The position numbers were made by a program, and so were the translations under genes. Shown here piece after piece: positions 8,587-17,047 of a stretch of DNA of 64,000 nt; the stretch's first letter is position 1; each line of letters begins with the position of its first letter. The DNA lies in NCBI RefSeq assembly GCF_000717055.1, contig NZ_JNXI01000004.1, forward strand, positions 511,877 to 575,876. The letters run 5' to 3'. The notes below the pieces were generated by a model that saw only the letters and a program-made list of their open reading frames with translations, did not search any database and had not been told where the DNA came from. The stretch is from Streptomyces iakyrus (GTDB taxonomy: Bacteria > Actinomycetota > Actinomycetes > Streptomycetales > Streptomycetaceae).

Positions 8587-8636
8587 ACACGCCAGCGGCG
8601 GACCACCGGATGCGCGGTGGTCCGCCGCAGGCGTGT
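8587..8636 (+). terminator. Long hairpin terminator after secreted-protein gene
   Basis: GCGGCGGACCACC (8595-8607) pairs perfectly with GGTGGTCCGCCGC (8616-8628). Beyond one A-A mismatch the stem continues with ACACGCC and GGCGTGT, giving about 20 paired bases with an eight-base loop. It begins 15 bases after the stop codon. Confidence 0.85.
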
Positions 8637-8779
8637 CCGGACGGTGGCGAGGCACGGCCGGAAACCGCTCGACGGCCGGCGCGGTCCCTGTCTACGATCC
8701 GTCGCGCGGCATCGCGTGCCGGTCACCGTCCGGGTGAGGCATGGAGGCGCCGCGGAGATGCCCGTGGAGGCATTCAACC

Positions 8780-9208
8780 GTGTCAGTCGAGCTCAACCAC
8801 ACCATCGTCCTGTCCCGTGACCGGGAGAAGTCCGCTCACTTCCTCTCAGACATCCTGGGACTGGAGGTCGGCGCACCGGCCGGCGTGTTCCTGCCCGTGA
8901 CGACCGCCAACGGCGTCACTCTGGACTTCGCCACCATCGATGCCGACATCCCCGTGCAGCACTACGCGTTCCTCGTCTCCGAGGACGAGTTCGACGAGGC
9001 GCTGGACCGTCTCGTCAAGGCCCGCGTCCCCATCCAGGCCGACCCGCACGGCACCCACCCCCGCCGCATCAACCGCAACGACGGCGGCCGGGGCGTCTAC
9101 TTCCTCGACCCGGCGGGCCACGGCCTGGAGATTCTCACCCGCCCGTACGGCACCGACCCGGACTCCGAGCTGAACGGCGTCACGGAGGACGTGCCCGGGG
9201 CGGTCTGA
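8780..9208 (+). CDS. VOC-family (glyoxalase/dioxygenase fold) protein
   Basis: 142 residues from a GTG at 8780 (GGAGG nine bases upstream; the longer upstream frame lacks family similarity). A single VOC unit: V-E-L-N-H-T-I-V-L at the N-terminus with the first candidate metal His, Q-H-Y-A-F-L-V in the middle, and Y-F-L-D-P-A-G-H followed by L-E-I-L-T at the end with the metal Glu. This is the standard layout of small metal-dependent glyoxalase-like or thiol-transfer enzymes that act as dimers. Substrate unknown. It converges with the MFS gene, and its terminator is probably inside that gene's 3' end (9249-9281). Confidence 0.8.
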   Translation: MSVELNHTIVLSRDREKSAHFLSDILGLEVGAPAGVFLPVTTANGVTLDFATIDADIPVQHYAFLVSEDEFDEALDRLVKARVPIQADPHGTHPRRINRNDGGRGVYFLDPAGHGLEILTRPYGTDPDSELNGVTEDVPGAV

Positions 9209-9225
9209 CCCCGGCCCCGGTCCGG

Positions 9226-10485
9226 TCAGCCGCTTTCAGGCCGCACTGCCACGGAGGCCGGTTCCTCGCCGGCCTCCGTGGTGTCGTCCCGGCGGGGGAG
9301 CAGCAGCGGCGTGACGAGGAGCAGGGCACCGGCCAGCACGATGGCCGTGCGGGGACCGGCCCGGGCGGCCAGTACGCCCCACAGGGCGGTCGTCGTCGCG
9401 GTGGTGGCCTTGCCGGTGGCCGACCAGGCGGCGAGGGTGCGCGTGACCCGGCCCGCGGGCGTGCGGTCGAGGCGGTGTGTTGCGAGGACCGGGTTGTAGA
9501 CCGCGCAGCAGGTGATCAGGCCGAACTCGACCAGCATGACCAGGACCAGGCCGGGCGTGCCGGGGCCGGTGAAGGCCAGGCCGATCGGCCAGCAGGCCCG
9601 CAGCGCCCCCGCGGTGACCAGGACCCGGTGCCGGCCGTGGCGGGCGACGAGGCGCGGGGCCAGGCGGGAGCCGAGCAGGCCGCCGGTGCAGGGCACCGCG
9701 AAGGCGAGGGCGTACTGCCAGGGGGCGAAGCGCAGGTCGTCGACCATCAGGATCAGCAGCGGCGGAGACGCCGCCATGATCAGGGAGTTGACCAGCAGCG
9801 TGTTGAGGAACAGCGGGCGCAGTGCCGGATCGGCCAGGATGTGGCGCCAGCCCTCCAGCAGGTCGCGGGCCCTCGTCACGGCGGGTTCCGGTGGTGCCGG
9901 ATGCTGCCCGGCGTCGCCGACCGCCCGGATGCCGGCCGCCGACAGCAGATAGCTCACCGCGTCGGCCACCACCGTCGTCACCGGGCCGAACAGGCTGATC
10001 GCGGCTCCGCCCAGCGGCGGACCGACCATGCTGGCGGTCCAGGTCGTCGCCTCGAACCGTCCGTTCGCCACGAGCAGGTCCTGCCGCGGCAGCAGATCCT
10101 TCAGGAACGCTCCGGCCGCCGCGTTGAAGGTGATGTCGGCCGCCGCGACGGCCACCGACACCAGCAGCAACTGGCCGAAGCTCAGCCGGCCGAGCGCGAA
10201 CGCCACGGGGATGCTCAGCAGCACCGCGCACCGGACCAGGTCCGTCGCCATCATCACCGGCCGTTTGCGGCGGACCTCCACCCACGGCCCGAGGGGTACC
10301 GACACCGCGGCGCCGACCGCCGGGCCCGCCGCCGCCAGCAGCGACACCTGCGCCGGTCCGGCGTCCAGGGCGAGGACCGCGATCAGGGCGAACGCGTCGA
10401 ACGCGAGCCAGGTGCCGGCCGTGCTGACCGCGTACGCGCCCCACAGCCATCCGAACCGCCGCCCCAGCGACCGTCTGCCCGCCAT
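9226..10485 (-). CDS. MFS transporter, probable drug/metabolite exporter
   Basis: 419 residues from ATG 10485 (an in-frame TTG 30 bases upstream is less likely). About twelve hydrophobic segments, with the MFS loop 2-3 signature degenerated to W-V-E-V-R-R-K-R-P. R-F-E-A-T-T-W and G-P-P-L-G-G in TM5 fit the actinobacterial macrolide-efflux-like/enterobactin-exporter-like group. Substrate unknown. Upstream lies a 12-bp inverted repeat (10505-10533) that could be an operator. The final ~20 codons contain a perfect hairpin used in the opposite direction. Confidence 0.85.
   Translation of the reverse strand: MAGRRSLGRRFGWLWGAYAVSTAGTWLAFDAFALIAVLALDAGPAQVSLLAAAGPAVGAAVSVPLGPWVEVRRKRPVMMATDLVRCAVLLSIPVAFALGRLSFGQLLLVSVAVAAADITFNAAAGAFLKDLLPRQDLLVANGRFEATTWTASMVGPPLGGAAISLFGPVTTVVADAVSYLLSAAGIRAVGDAGQHPAPPEPAVTRARDLLEGWRHILADPALRPLFLNTLLVNSLIMAASPPLLILMVDDLRFAPWQYALAFAVPCTGGLLGSRLAPRLVARHGRHRVLVTAGALRACWPIGLAFTGPGTPGLVLVMLVEFGLITCCAVYNPVLATHRLDRTPAGRVTRTLAAWSATGKATTATTTALWGVLAARAGPRTAIVLAGALLLVTPLLLPRRDDTTEAGEEPASVAVRPESG
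9249..9281 (+). terminator. Hairpin inside the MFS 3' end, serving the convergent VOC gene
   Basis: CCACGGAGGCCGG (9249-9261) and CCGGCCTCCGTGG (9269-9281) are exact complements around a seven-base loop. The structure starts 41 bases after the VOC stop but within MFS codons, so the two convergent genes appear to share it. Confidence 0.65.
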
Positions 10486-10504
10486 ACCCGGCGCACTCCC
10501 CGCT

Positions 10505-10533
10505 CTCCCGGACAACCCGGCGTTGTCCGGGAG
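10505..10533. promoter_or_regulatory. Inverted repeat upstream of the MFS gene
   Basis: CTCCCGGACAAC (10505-10516) and GTTGTCCGGGAG (10522-10533) match 12/12 around CCGGC. It sits 20 bp before the ATG, so it overlaps the 5' leader or promoter and is better explained as an operator or leader hairpin than as a terminator. The inner half-site ACAAC/GTTGT recurs in the hairpin at 10580. Confidence 0.5.
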
Positions 10534-10579
10534 TCATCCAAGCGAGAAGCAGGGGGCCGGGCAAACAACCGTTCGGCAC

Positions 10580-10608
10580 CCGCGCCACAACCAACCGTTG
10601 TGGCGCGG
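10580..10608 (-). terminator. Hairpin terminator after the YbhB-like gene
   Basis: CCGCGCCACAAC (10580-10591) pairs exactly with GTTGTGGCGCGG (10597-10608) around CAACC. It lies 11 bases past the stop of the minus-strand YbhB gene and upstream of the MFS promoter. Confidence 0.7.
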
Positions 10609-10619
10609 AGGGTGCGGCC

Positions 10620-11072
10620 TCAGCGCTGGTACAGGCCCACCAGCGTCCCGTCCGCGAGGCGGTGCTTCTCGACCTCCTCGTGCACCTGGTCCGCGCGCGG
10701 CGCGTCGGGCAGGACGCACGGTTCGGACAGCGCGTAGAGCCGGAAGAAGTAGTGGTGGGCGTCGTCACCCGGCGGCGGATGGGGGCCGCCCCAGCCGTGC
10801 TGCCCGTAGCCGTTGACGAGTTCCGTGCCGCCCGGCGGGCTCTGCCCGGCCTCGACGCCGTCACTGGGCGGGTCGATGCCGACCACGACCCAGTGCGCGA
10901 AGGTGCCCGACGGGGCGTCGGGATCCTCGCACAGCAGGACCAGTTCGGCCGCGTCGTCCGGGACACCGCTCCAGGCCAGCGGCGGAGAGACGTTCGGTCC
11001 CTCGTACGCGTGCCGGCGCGCGATGAAGGAGTGGTTGTTGAACGCGTTGCTGCTCAGTTCGATGCCGGTCAT
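10620..11072 (-). CDS. YbhB/YbcL family (PEBP, Raf-kinase-inhibitor-like) protein
   Basis: 150 residues, full length for the family. The ligand-site segments are present: N-V-S-P-P-L-A-W-S-G-V-P, then C-E-D-P-D-A-P-S-G-T-F-A-H-W-V-V, and G-W-G-G-P-H-P-P-P-G with Y-F-F-R-L-Y-A-L. The role of bacterial PEBP proteins is largely unknown. ATG 11072 is the only start that keeps the canonical beginning I-E-L-S-S-N-A-F. It diverges from the sigma-factor gene; the 108-bp gap holds both promoters. Confidence 0.9.
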   Translation of the reverse strand: MTGIELSSNAFNNHSFIARRHAYEGPNVSPPLAWSGVPDDAAELVLLCEDPDAPSGTFAHWVVVGIDPPSDGVEAGQSPPGGTELVNGYGQHGWGGPHPPPGDDAHHYFFRLYALSEPCVLPDAPRADQVHEEVEKHRLADGTLVGLYQR

Positions 11073-11180
11073 GCGCCCCGGGGTACCCCCGGAGACCCCG
11101 GGGCACACGGTTCGGACCGGTTCCCCCGGGTACCCGCCCGGGCGAGCCGGAACAAGGCGGGGGAGGGAGGAAACCCGACG

Positions 11181-12200
11181 ATGTCTCCCCTGGCAGAAGA
11201 CCCCGAGGCGAGGGTCCGCGAGGACCGGCGCGCCCCGGTCCGCACCGCCCGGCTGCGCAGCCGCATCCCCGAGCCCGACGAGGAGCCGGACCTCCTCGGC
11301 CAGTACCTCGCACAGATCTCGGCGACGCCACTGCTCACCGCCGAGGAAGAGGTACGGCTCGCCCGGCGGATGGAGACCGGCCTGCGGGCACTGGAGCGGC
11401 TGGACCCGGCCGACGCAGGGGACCACGACCTCACACCACAGGCGCGCCGGAACCTGGAGGAGGCCGTCCGGGACGGACAGGAGGCCAAGGACCACATGGT
11501 CCGGGCCAACCTGCGGCTCGTGGTGTCGATGGCGAAACGGCACGCCCACCGTGGTCTGCCCCTGCTGGACGTCATCCAGGAGGGCAACCTGGGGCTGATC
11601 CGGGCCGTGGAGAAGTTTGACCACACCAAGGGCTTCAAGTTCTCCACGTACGCGACCTGGTGGATCCGCCAGGCGATCGAGCGGGGTCTCGCGGCGCACG
11701 CGCGCTCCGTCCGGCTCCCGATGCACGTCGTGGAGCAGCTCCAGAAGATCGCCAAGGTCGAGCGGCGGCTGCGCCTCGACCTGGGGCGTGAGCCGGGGGC
11801 CGGGGAGGTGGCCCGGGAGAGCGGCCTCGCCGAGGACAGGATCGAATGGCTGCGCCACGTCGGGCGGGACGCCGTCAGCCTGGACACGCCCGTGGACGAG
11901 TCGGGCCAGACCGTCGTCGGGGACCTCATCGCCGACACCGAGGTGCTCCAGGCCCCGGAGGTGGCCGAGTTCCGGGCGCTCGCCGAGGAACTCCGCGAGG
12001 CTGTCGGCACCCTCGCGCCCCGCGAGGCCATGATCCTCAGCCTGCGCTACGGACTGCACGACGGGCACACCCGCACGCTCAGCGAGGTCGCACGGCACGT
12101 CGGCCTGACCCGTGAGCGGGTGCGTCAGCTCGAAAAGGAGTCACTCGCCCGGCTGCGGGAGCCGGAGAGCCGCGATCGGCTGGTGGCGTGGGCGGGCTGA
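11181..12200 (+). CDS. Group 2 sigma-70 factor (Hrd-like)
   Basis: 339 residues from ATG 11181, with GGAGGGAGGAAA nine bases upstream. Region 1.2 (about 34-65, D-L-L-G-Q-Y-L-A-Q-I), region 2 (about 110-180, with G-L-I-R-A-V-E-K-F-D and F-S-T-Y-A-T-W-W-I-R-Q-A-I), region 3 and region 4 (R-E-R-V-R-Q-L-E-K-E-S-L) are all present. It lacks the long N-terminal region 1.1 of HrdB, so it is a non-essential primary-like factor comparable to HrdA/C/D; which one cannot be decided. Such factors overlap HrdB in promoter recognition. It converges with the CapA gene. Confidence 0.9.
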   Translation: MSPLAEDPEARVREDRRAPVRTARLRSRIPEPDEEPDLLGQYLAQISATPLLTAEEEVRLARRMETGLRALERLDPADAGDHDLTPQARRNLEEAVRDGQEAKDHMVRANLRLVVSMAKRHAHRGLPLLDVIQEGNLGLIRAVEKFDHTKGFKFSTYATWWIRQAIERGLAAHARSVRLPMHVVEQLQKIAKVERRLRLDLGREPGAGEVARESGLAEDRIEWLRHVGRDAVSLDTPVDESGQTVVGDLIADTEVLQAPEVAEFRALAEELREAVGTLAPREAMILSLRYGLHDGHTRTLSEVARHVGLTRERVRQLEKESLARLREPESRDRLVAWAG

Positions 12201-12235
12201 TCTCCCAGGCCCAGCTGGCCTCCCACGCCCCCGCG

Positions 12236-13339
12236 TCACGCGGCCGGCGCGGCGAGGACCAGCGAACCGTCGGCCGCCTGCTCCACCCCCACCCCACCGC
12301 TGATCCGGTCCAGCGTGGCGCGCAGCCAGGCGCGGTCCTCCCCGGACGCGGGCTCCAGCCGCATCCGCCGCGCCCGGAACGGCACCATGCGCAGCCCGGC
12401 CAGCCGCCCGCTGTCCGGCTCGACCGACACGAGGAAGGCGAGCCGCAGGTCGTCGCGGTACTCCTCGTATCCGGAGATGCCCTCGTAGTCGTCGACGAAG
12501 TCGCCGCAGCCGTAGAGGATCAGCCGGCCCCGGTACACCTCCAGCGGCCGGGGGTGGTGCGAGGAGTGCCCGTGGACGACGTCGGCACCACCGTCCACCA
12601 GCGCGTGTGCGAAACGGATCTGCTCGCGCGGGACGCGGTAGCCCCAGTTCGAGCCCCAGTGCACGGACACGACCGTGAGGCCGCCGGCCCCTCCGAGGCG
12701 CCGGACCGCGGCCTCGGCGGCGGTGCCCGAGAAGCCGGGCAGGTAGGCCACACCCGGCCGGTCCGCGGTCGCCGCCCAGCCGGACGGGATGCCGCTGGAG
12801 TGCGCCCCGAGGGCGAACACCCGCAGCCGCCGGCCGTCCGGTAGCGGGATCACCGCGGGTGCGTACGCCTGGCCGGCGTTCCGTCCCGCGCCCGCCGTCC
12901 GCAGCCCCGCCCGGGCCAGCACGTCCAGGGTCTCCAGCAGACCCGGGCGGCCGAAGTCCAGGACGTGGTTGTTGGCGAGGACCGTCACGTCGGGCCGGGC
13001 CACGGCCAGCGCCGGCAGGTTCGACGGGTGCATCCGGTAGTGGATCTCCTTGCCGGGCGCGAACGTGCCGCTGCCCGTCACCGACGTCTCCAGGTTCACG
13101 ATCCGGGCGTCCGGGGCGGCTTCGTCCAGCACCCGCAGCGCTTCGCCCCACGGCCACGACGGGGCCACGGGCGCCGGCACCGGGCCGTGCGCCGACTCCG
13201 CCAGCCGGACATAGGCCCGGGCGTCCTCGGCGTACGCCTCGCGCAGTGCCGGATCACCGGGATGCGGGAGGATCTGGTCGACGCCGCGCCCGAGCATCAC
13301 ATCACCGCACAGGAACAGCGTCACGACGCCGCCGCCCAT
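12236..13339 (-). CDS. CapA-family metallophosphatase-fold protein
   Basis: 367 residues from ATG 13339; an upstream in-frame region lacks conservation. Motifs of the CapA/PgsA group (poly-gamma-glutamate synthesis type): L-F-L-C-G-D-V-M-L-G-R-G-V-D, N-L-E-T-S-V-T, V-L-A-N-N-H-V-L-D-F-G, V-S-V-H-W-G-S-N and H-G-H-S-S-H-H. These give the metal ligands of a calcineurin-like fold. No polyglutamate ligase genes (capB/C) are nearby, so a capsule role is not supported. Its start is 15 bp from the archease stop, consistent with an archease-CapA minus-strand operon. Confidence 0.85.
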   Translation of the reverse strand: MGGGVVTLFLCGDVMLGRGVDQILPHPGDPALREAYAEDARAYVRLAESAHGPVPAPVAPSWPWGEALRVLDEAAPDARIVNLETSVTGSGTFAPGKEIHYRMHPSNLPALAVARPDVTVLANNHVLDFGRPGLLETLDVLARAGLRTAGAGRNAGQAYAPAVIPLPDGRRLRVFALGAHSSGIPSGWAATADRPGVAYLPGFSGTAAEAAVRRLGGAGGLTVVSVHWGSNWGYRVPREQIRFAHALVDGGADVVHGHSSHHPRPLEVYRGRLILYGCGDFVDDYEGISGYEEYRDDLRLAFLVSVEPDSGRLAGLRMVPFRARRMRLEPASGEDRAWLRATLDRISGGVGVEQAADGSLVLAAPAA

Positions 13340-13353
13340 CCCTCCACGGTAGG

Positions 13354-13815
13354 TCAGGCGTCCACCGTCACCGCACACGACCACCCGTACGGGTCCGGCC
13401 CCATCCGCAGCCGGTCCCACGCCACCGCCACCGGAACCGCCCCGGTGATCTCCACGTCCGCGATGCCGGTGACGGCCAGCCGGACGTCCAGGCCGCCGTC
13501 GGCCTCGTCCGCCTCCACGTCCACGGGCACCTGACCGTAGGCCTCCAGCCGGTAGATGACCTCGTCCAGCAGCGCGGCGAGCAGGTCGTCGTCGCTGGCC
13601 GCGGGCAGCCGCACCCGGTCCACGGCGGTGGGCCGCACCCCGGTGACGTCCGCGAAGCCGTCCACCATCGCCAGGACGGCCTCAGCCAGACAATGCTCTC
13701 TGCACGCCGCCCACGCCTCGATCCGGATGTCGCCCGGGTGCGGCACCGCCCGGTGCCCGCACTCGCCCGGCTGCCGCCCTTGCCCGCCGTCGCCCGTGTC
13801 ACCGCCCATGAACAT
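13354..13815 (-). CDS. Archease-family protein
   Basis: 153 residues from ATG 13815 (ATG 13809 is equally possible). The pattern G-H-R-A-V-P-H-P-G-D-I-R-I-E-A-W-A near the start, a helix with A-E-A-V-L-A-M-V-D-G-F, and a late G-A-V-P-V-A segment match archease, the small calcium-binding cofactor that activates the RtcB RNA ligase in other organisms. No rtcB lies in the window. The sequence is strongly acidic, as in that family. It precedes the CapA gene with a 14-bp gap. Confidence 0.75.
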   Translation of the reverse strand: MFMGGDTGDGGQGRQPGECGHRAVPHPGDIRIEAWAACREHCLAEAVLAMVDGFADVTGVRPTAVDRVRLPAASDDDLLAALLDEVIYRLEAYGQVPVDVEADEADGGLDVRLAVTGIADVEITGAVPVAVAWDRLRMGPDPYGWSCAVTVDA

Positions 13816-13864
13816 CGCCTGCCCGAGGCTCGCCCTCCCATGCGGCCCCGCCCGCGTGTTGCGA

Positions 13865-14467
13865 TCAGACGGGCTCGTCCGCGAGGTACGGCGGCGCCGG
13901 GTCGTACTGGATATAGCGCCGTACGGCCCGCGCGTGCTCCCGGCCGTGCAACCGTCCGACCAGCCACAACGCACTGTCGATTCCCGCCGAGACGCCCTGG
14001 CTCGTGACCAGGTTCCCGTCCACGACGTAGCGGACGTCCCGGACCACCGTCACGTCCCCGCGCGCCTCCAGGGTGTCCTCCTGGCTCCAGTGCGTGGCCA
14101 CCCGGCGGCCCCGGGCGGGCCCGGCGGCATGCAGCAGGAACGTGCCGGTGCACACGCCGTGCACCCACGCGGCCCGCTCCGCCGTTCTCCCGATCCAGCC
14201 GGTCACGGCCGGGTTGTGGAGCTGGCCCTCGCGCGCGCCCAGCCCGCCCGGCACATGCAGCACGTCCAGCGGCGGGTGGTCGTCGAAGGTGTGGTCGGGC
14301 AGGACGCGCAGCCCCTTGTTGCAGCGCACCGGCCCTGGGTGCTCGCCGACCAGCACCGCCGTGTCGCCGGCCTCGCGGAGCCGGGCCGAGACGGTGAACA
14401 CCTCCCAGGGCCCCACGAAGTCGAGCTCCTCGGCGTCCTCGAAGACCAGCAGGCCGTAGGTCGTCAT
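13865..14467 (-). CDS. DJ-1/PfpI-family protein
   Basis: 200 residues. L-L-V-F-E-D-A-E-E-L-D-F-V-G-P-W-E-V-F at the start and the nucleophile elbow H-G-V-C-T-G-T-F-L-L (cysteine at about 106) are typical of the isonitrile-hydratase/PfpI branch. The start overlaps the stop of the GlxA-type regulator (ATGA at 14464-14467), so the two are co-translated. The regulator has the same fold in its N-terminal half, suggesting enzyme and sensor arose from one ancestor. The substrate is unknown. Confidence 0.85.
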   Translation of the reverse strand: MTTYGLLVFEDAEELDFVGPWEVFTVSARLREAGDTAVLVGEHPGPVRCNKGLRVLPDHTFDDHPPLDVLHVPGGLGAREGQLHNPAVTGWIGRTAERAAWVHGVCTGTFLLHAAGPARGRRVATHWSQEDTLEARGDVTVVRDVRYVVDGNLVTSQGVSAGIDSALWLVGRLHGREHARAVRRYIQYDPAPPYLADEPV

Positions 14468-15456
14468 GCGGTTCGTCCTTCCTCAGGTTCTCGGGGTCCC
14501 GCGGTGGAGCGGAACCGGGCGCGGTAGTCCGACGGCGCCACGCCGAGCCGCCGGTGGAACGTGCGGCGCAGGGTCTCGGCCGTGGCGAAGCCGCAGCGGC
14601 GGGCGATGGCCTCCACCGGCTCGTCCCCGTCCGTGAGGGCGCGCTGCGCCGCCTCGACGCGCACCCGCTCGACGTACGCCGCCGGCGGCGCGCCCATCTC
14701 GGCGGTGAAGCGGCGCTGCAGATGACGCGGGCTCAGCCCGGCGTGCGCGGCGAGGCCGGCGATGTCGTGCCGGGCCCCCGGATCGGCGTGGATCGCGGTG
14801 ACCGCGGCCCGCACCGGGTCCGTCGCCGGCTGCCGCGACCACAGCGCCACACTGAACTGCGACTGACCGCCCGGCCGGCGCAGGAACAGCACCAGCCGGC
14901 GGGCCACCTCGTGCGCGACGTCCCGGCCCAGGTCGTCCTCCACCAGGGCGAGCGCCAGATCCATCCCGGCCGTCACCCCGGCCGACGTCCACACCCGCCC
15001 GTCCCGGACGAAGATCGGATCGCAGTCCACGCGCACCTCGGGATGCTCCCGGGCCAGCTGCCCCTCACGGGCCCAGTGCGTGGTGACCCGCCGCCCGTCC
15101 AGCAGCCCCGCGGCGGCCAGCAGGAACACCCCGCTGCACACCGAGGCCACCCGCCGGGCACCGGCCGCCGCGGCGGCGACCCACGCGATCAGCTCCGTGT
15201 CCTCGCGAGCCCGGTCGACGCCCCGGCCGCCGACCACCACGAGGGTGTCCGTCCCGGCCGGATCGAGGTCCGCGACGCCGTGCCCGGCGTGCACGAGCAG
15301 CCCGCTCACCGACCGGACCGGCCCCGCCCGGGGCGCCACGACGTCGCAGGTGTACCCGCCCGCACTGTGGAACACCTCGTGCGGTCCGGTGAGGTCGAGC
15401 GGCTGGAAACCGTCGAAGACGACGAAGACGATACGGCGATCGGTCACGCTCCTCAC
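14464..15456 (-). CDS. GlxA-type AraC-family regulator with DJ-1/PfpI sensor domain
   Basis: 330 residues. The N-terminal ~190 residues are a DJ-1/PfpI fold (V-F-D-G-F-Q-P-L-D-L-T-G-P-H-E-V-F; V-C-S-G-V-F-L-L around the Cys). The C-terminal ~95 residues are a double helix-turn-helix AraC domain (G-L-S-P-R-H-L-Q-R-R-F; I-A-R-R-C-G-F-A-T-A-E-T-L-R-R-T-F). It likely regulates the co-translated DJ-1 gene downstream. The GTG at 15456 gives the family's usual length. Confidence 0.9.
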   Translation of the reverse strand: MRSVTDRRIVFVVFDGFQPLDLTGPHEVFHSAGGYTCDVVAPRAGPVRSVSGLLVHAGHGVADLDPAGTDTLVVVGGRGVDRAREDTELIAWVAAAAAGARRVASVCSGVFLLAAAGLLDGRRVTTHWAREGQLAREHPEVRVDCDPIFVRDGRVWTSAGVTAGMDLALALVEDDLGRDVAHEVARRLVLFLRRPGGQSQFSVALWSRQPATDPVRAAVTAIHADPGARHDIAGLAAHAGLSPRHLQRRFTAEMGAPPAAYVERVRVEAAQRALTDGDEPVEAIARRCGFATAETLRRTFHRRLGVAPSDYRARFRSTAGPREPEEGRTA

Positions 15457-15565
15457 GCTCCACCGGCCCGCCGTACGGCGTCAACGACACGCATCCCACA
15501 GATCACGCCATGGGACGTCCACCGCGGTGGGGGTACCCCGGGAACCGGGGGAGAGGAGGCTGACG

Positions 15566-16225
15566 ATGATCTCCCGGACGGTCACCCTGCCCGCGGGCCG
15601 CGCGGTCCTCACCGGCGATCTGACCGTGCCGCCGGACGCCCGCGCGGTCGTGCTGTTCGCACACGGCAGCGGCAGCTCCCGGCACAGCCCCCGCAACCGC
15701 GAGGTCGCCGCCGGCCTGCGCACCGCCGGGCTCGGCACCCTGCTGATCGACCTGCTCACCGAGGAGGAGGAACGGCTCGACGCCCGCACCGCCGAACTCC
15801 GCTTCGACATCCCCCTGCTGGGCCACCGGCTGGTGGCCGCCCTCGACTGGCTGGCGCGGGAACCCGGCACCTCCGGCCTGCCCGTCGTCCTGTTCGGCGC
15901 CAGCACCGGCGCGGGCGCGGCCCTGGTCGCCGCCGCCCAACGGCCCGCCCGGGTACGGGCGGTCGTCTCGCGCGGCGGACGGCCCGACCTGGCGGGTGAC
16001 GCCCTGGACGCCGTACGGGCCCCCGTGCTGCTGATCGTGGGCGGCCGGGACACGCACGTGCTGCGGCTCAACGAGGAGGCCGCGCGGCGGCTGCCCACGC
16101 CGCCCGCCCTCCACGTGGTGCCCGGCGCCACCCACCTGTTCGAGGAACCGGGCGCCCTCGACGACGTCACCGAGACCGCCCGGCAGTGGTGCGACGAGCA
16201 GGTACGGACCGCCGAAGGCCGGTGA
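15566..16225 (+). CDS. Dienelactone-hydrolase-like alpha/beta hydrolase
   Basis: 219 residues from ATG 15566, with GAGAGGAGG nine bases upstream. An alpha/beta hydrolase with oxyanion-side H-G-S-G-S-S-R, a nucleophile elbow F-G-A-S-T-G-A-G (Ser at about 113), the acid in V-G-G-R-D-T-H-V and the His in P-G-A-T-H-L-F. Proteins of this size often sit directly before a phosphoribosyltransferase, as here (the PRTase start is about 95 bp downstream), and may be co-expressed in stress regulons (inference). Confidence 0.85.
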   Translation: MISRTVTLPAGRAVLTGDLTVPPDARAVVLFAHGSGSSRHSPRNREVAAGLRTAGLGTLLIDLLTEEEERLDARTAELRFDIPLLGHRLVAALDWLAREPGTSGLPVVLFGASTGAGAALVAAAQRPARVRAVVSRGGRPDLAGDALDAVRAPVLLIVGGRDTHVLRLNEEAARRLPTPPALHVVPGATHLFEEPGALDDVTETARQWCDEQVRTAEGR

Positions 16226-16318
16226 CCGGCCGGTGTGCATCGTCCGGCGGACACGGGGGTACGCGGGAGCCGGACCGGCCGAGGGCCCTCTTTCGTGCGG
16301 GAAGCAGAGGTGACCGTC

Positions 16319-16963
16319 ATGCTGTTCCGTGATCGCCGGCAGGCCGGTGCGGAACTGGCCGAAACACTGCGGGCCAGGCAGCGCGAGGGGGCCCTGCCCG
16401 ATCCCCTCGTCCTCGCCCTGCCCCGCGGCGGCGTCGCCGTGGCGCGCGAGGTCGCCGCCGCACTGGGCGCCCCGCTCGACGTGCTCGTCGTACGCAAGAT
16501 CGGAGCTCCCCACCAGGAGGAACTCGGCGTCGGCGCGATGGCCGGGGACGAGGTGCCGCTCCTCGACGAGGACGCCCTGCGCCTCCTCGGCATCGGGGAG
16601 GCCGCCCTCGCCGGCGTCATCGAGCGGGAGCGCGCCGAACTGCGGCGCCGCGAGCGGTTGTACCGGCAGGGCCGGCCCGCCCCGGACCTGCGCGGACGGA
16701 CCGTGATCGTCGTCGATGACGGCCTGGCGACCGGCTCCACGGCACGCGCCGCACTGCGCTTCGTACGCCGGCAGGAACCGGCACGAGTGATCCTGGCCGC
16801 GCCCGTCTGCTCCCCGGAGGGGGCCGACCTGATGCGCGCCGAGGCGGACGAGGTGATCTGCCTGCACAGGCCGGCCGCGTTCATGGCCGTGGGCCTCTGG
16901 TACGAGGACTTCGGGCAACTGACGGACCAGGACGTCCTGGAGGCGCTGCACGTGCAGCTTTGA
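16319..16963 (+). CDS. Type I phosphoribosyltransferase-family protein
   Basis: 214 residues from ATG 16319 (GAGG eight bases upstream; a GTG at 16310 is an alternative). The PRPP loop is clear: V-I-V-V-D-D-G-L-A-T-G-S-T-A. The N-terminal L-A-L-P-R-G-G-V-A-V-A-R-E-V and V-R-K-I-G-A-P-H-Q-E-E-L-G-V-G are the hallmark of the stand-alone PRTase group often fused to or beside a dienelactone-hydrolase-type protein. The nucleobase is unknown. Confidence 0.85.
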   Translation: MLFRDRRQAGAELAETLRARQREGALPDPLVLALPRGGVAVAREVAAALGAPLDVLVVRKIGAPHQEELGVGAMAGDEVPLLDEDALRLLGIGEAALAGVIERERAELRRRERLYRQGRPAPDLRGRTVIVVDDGLATGSTARAALRFVRRQEPARVILAAPVCSPEGADLMRAEADEVICLHRPAAFMAVGLWYEDFGQLTDQDVLEALHVQL

Positions 16964-17047
16964 CCAACTGTTCACCTGGCAGGAGTGGCGGGAATCAGCC
17001 ACGCCGGACGAGGATTCCCTTCCCCACACCTGCATCAGGAGCAACAA

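Noticed and set aside
12236-13339. Poly-gamma-glutamate capsule locus
   Set aside because: Only a CapA-like protein is present; no capB/capC-type synthetase genes adjoin.
16964-17047. Manganese riboswitch before terC
   Set aside because: The 84-bp leader is too short and shows none of the paired yybP-ykoY helices.
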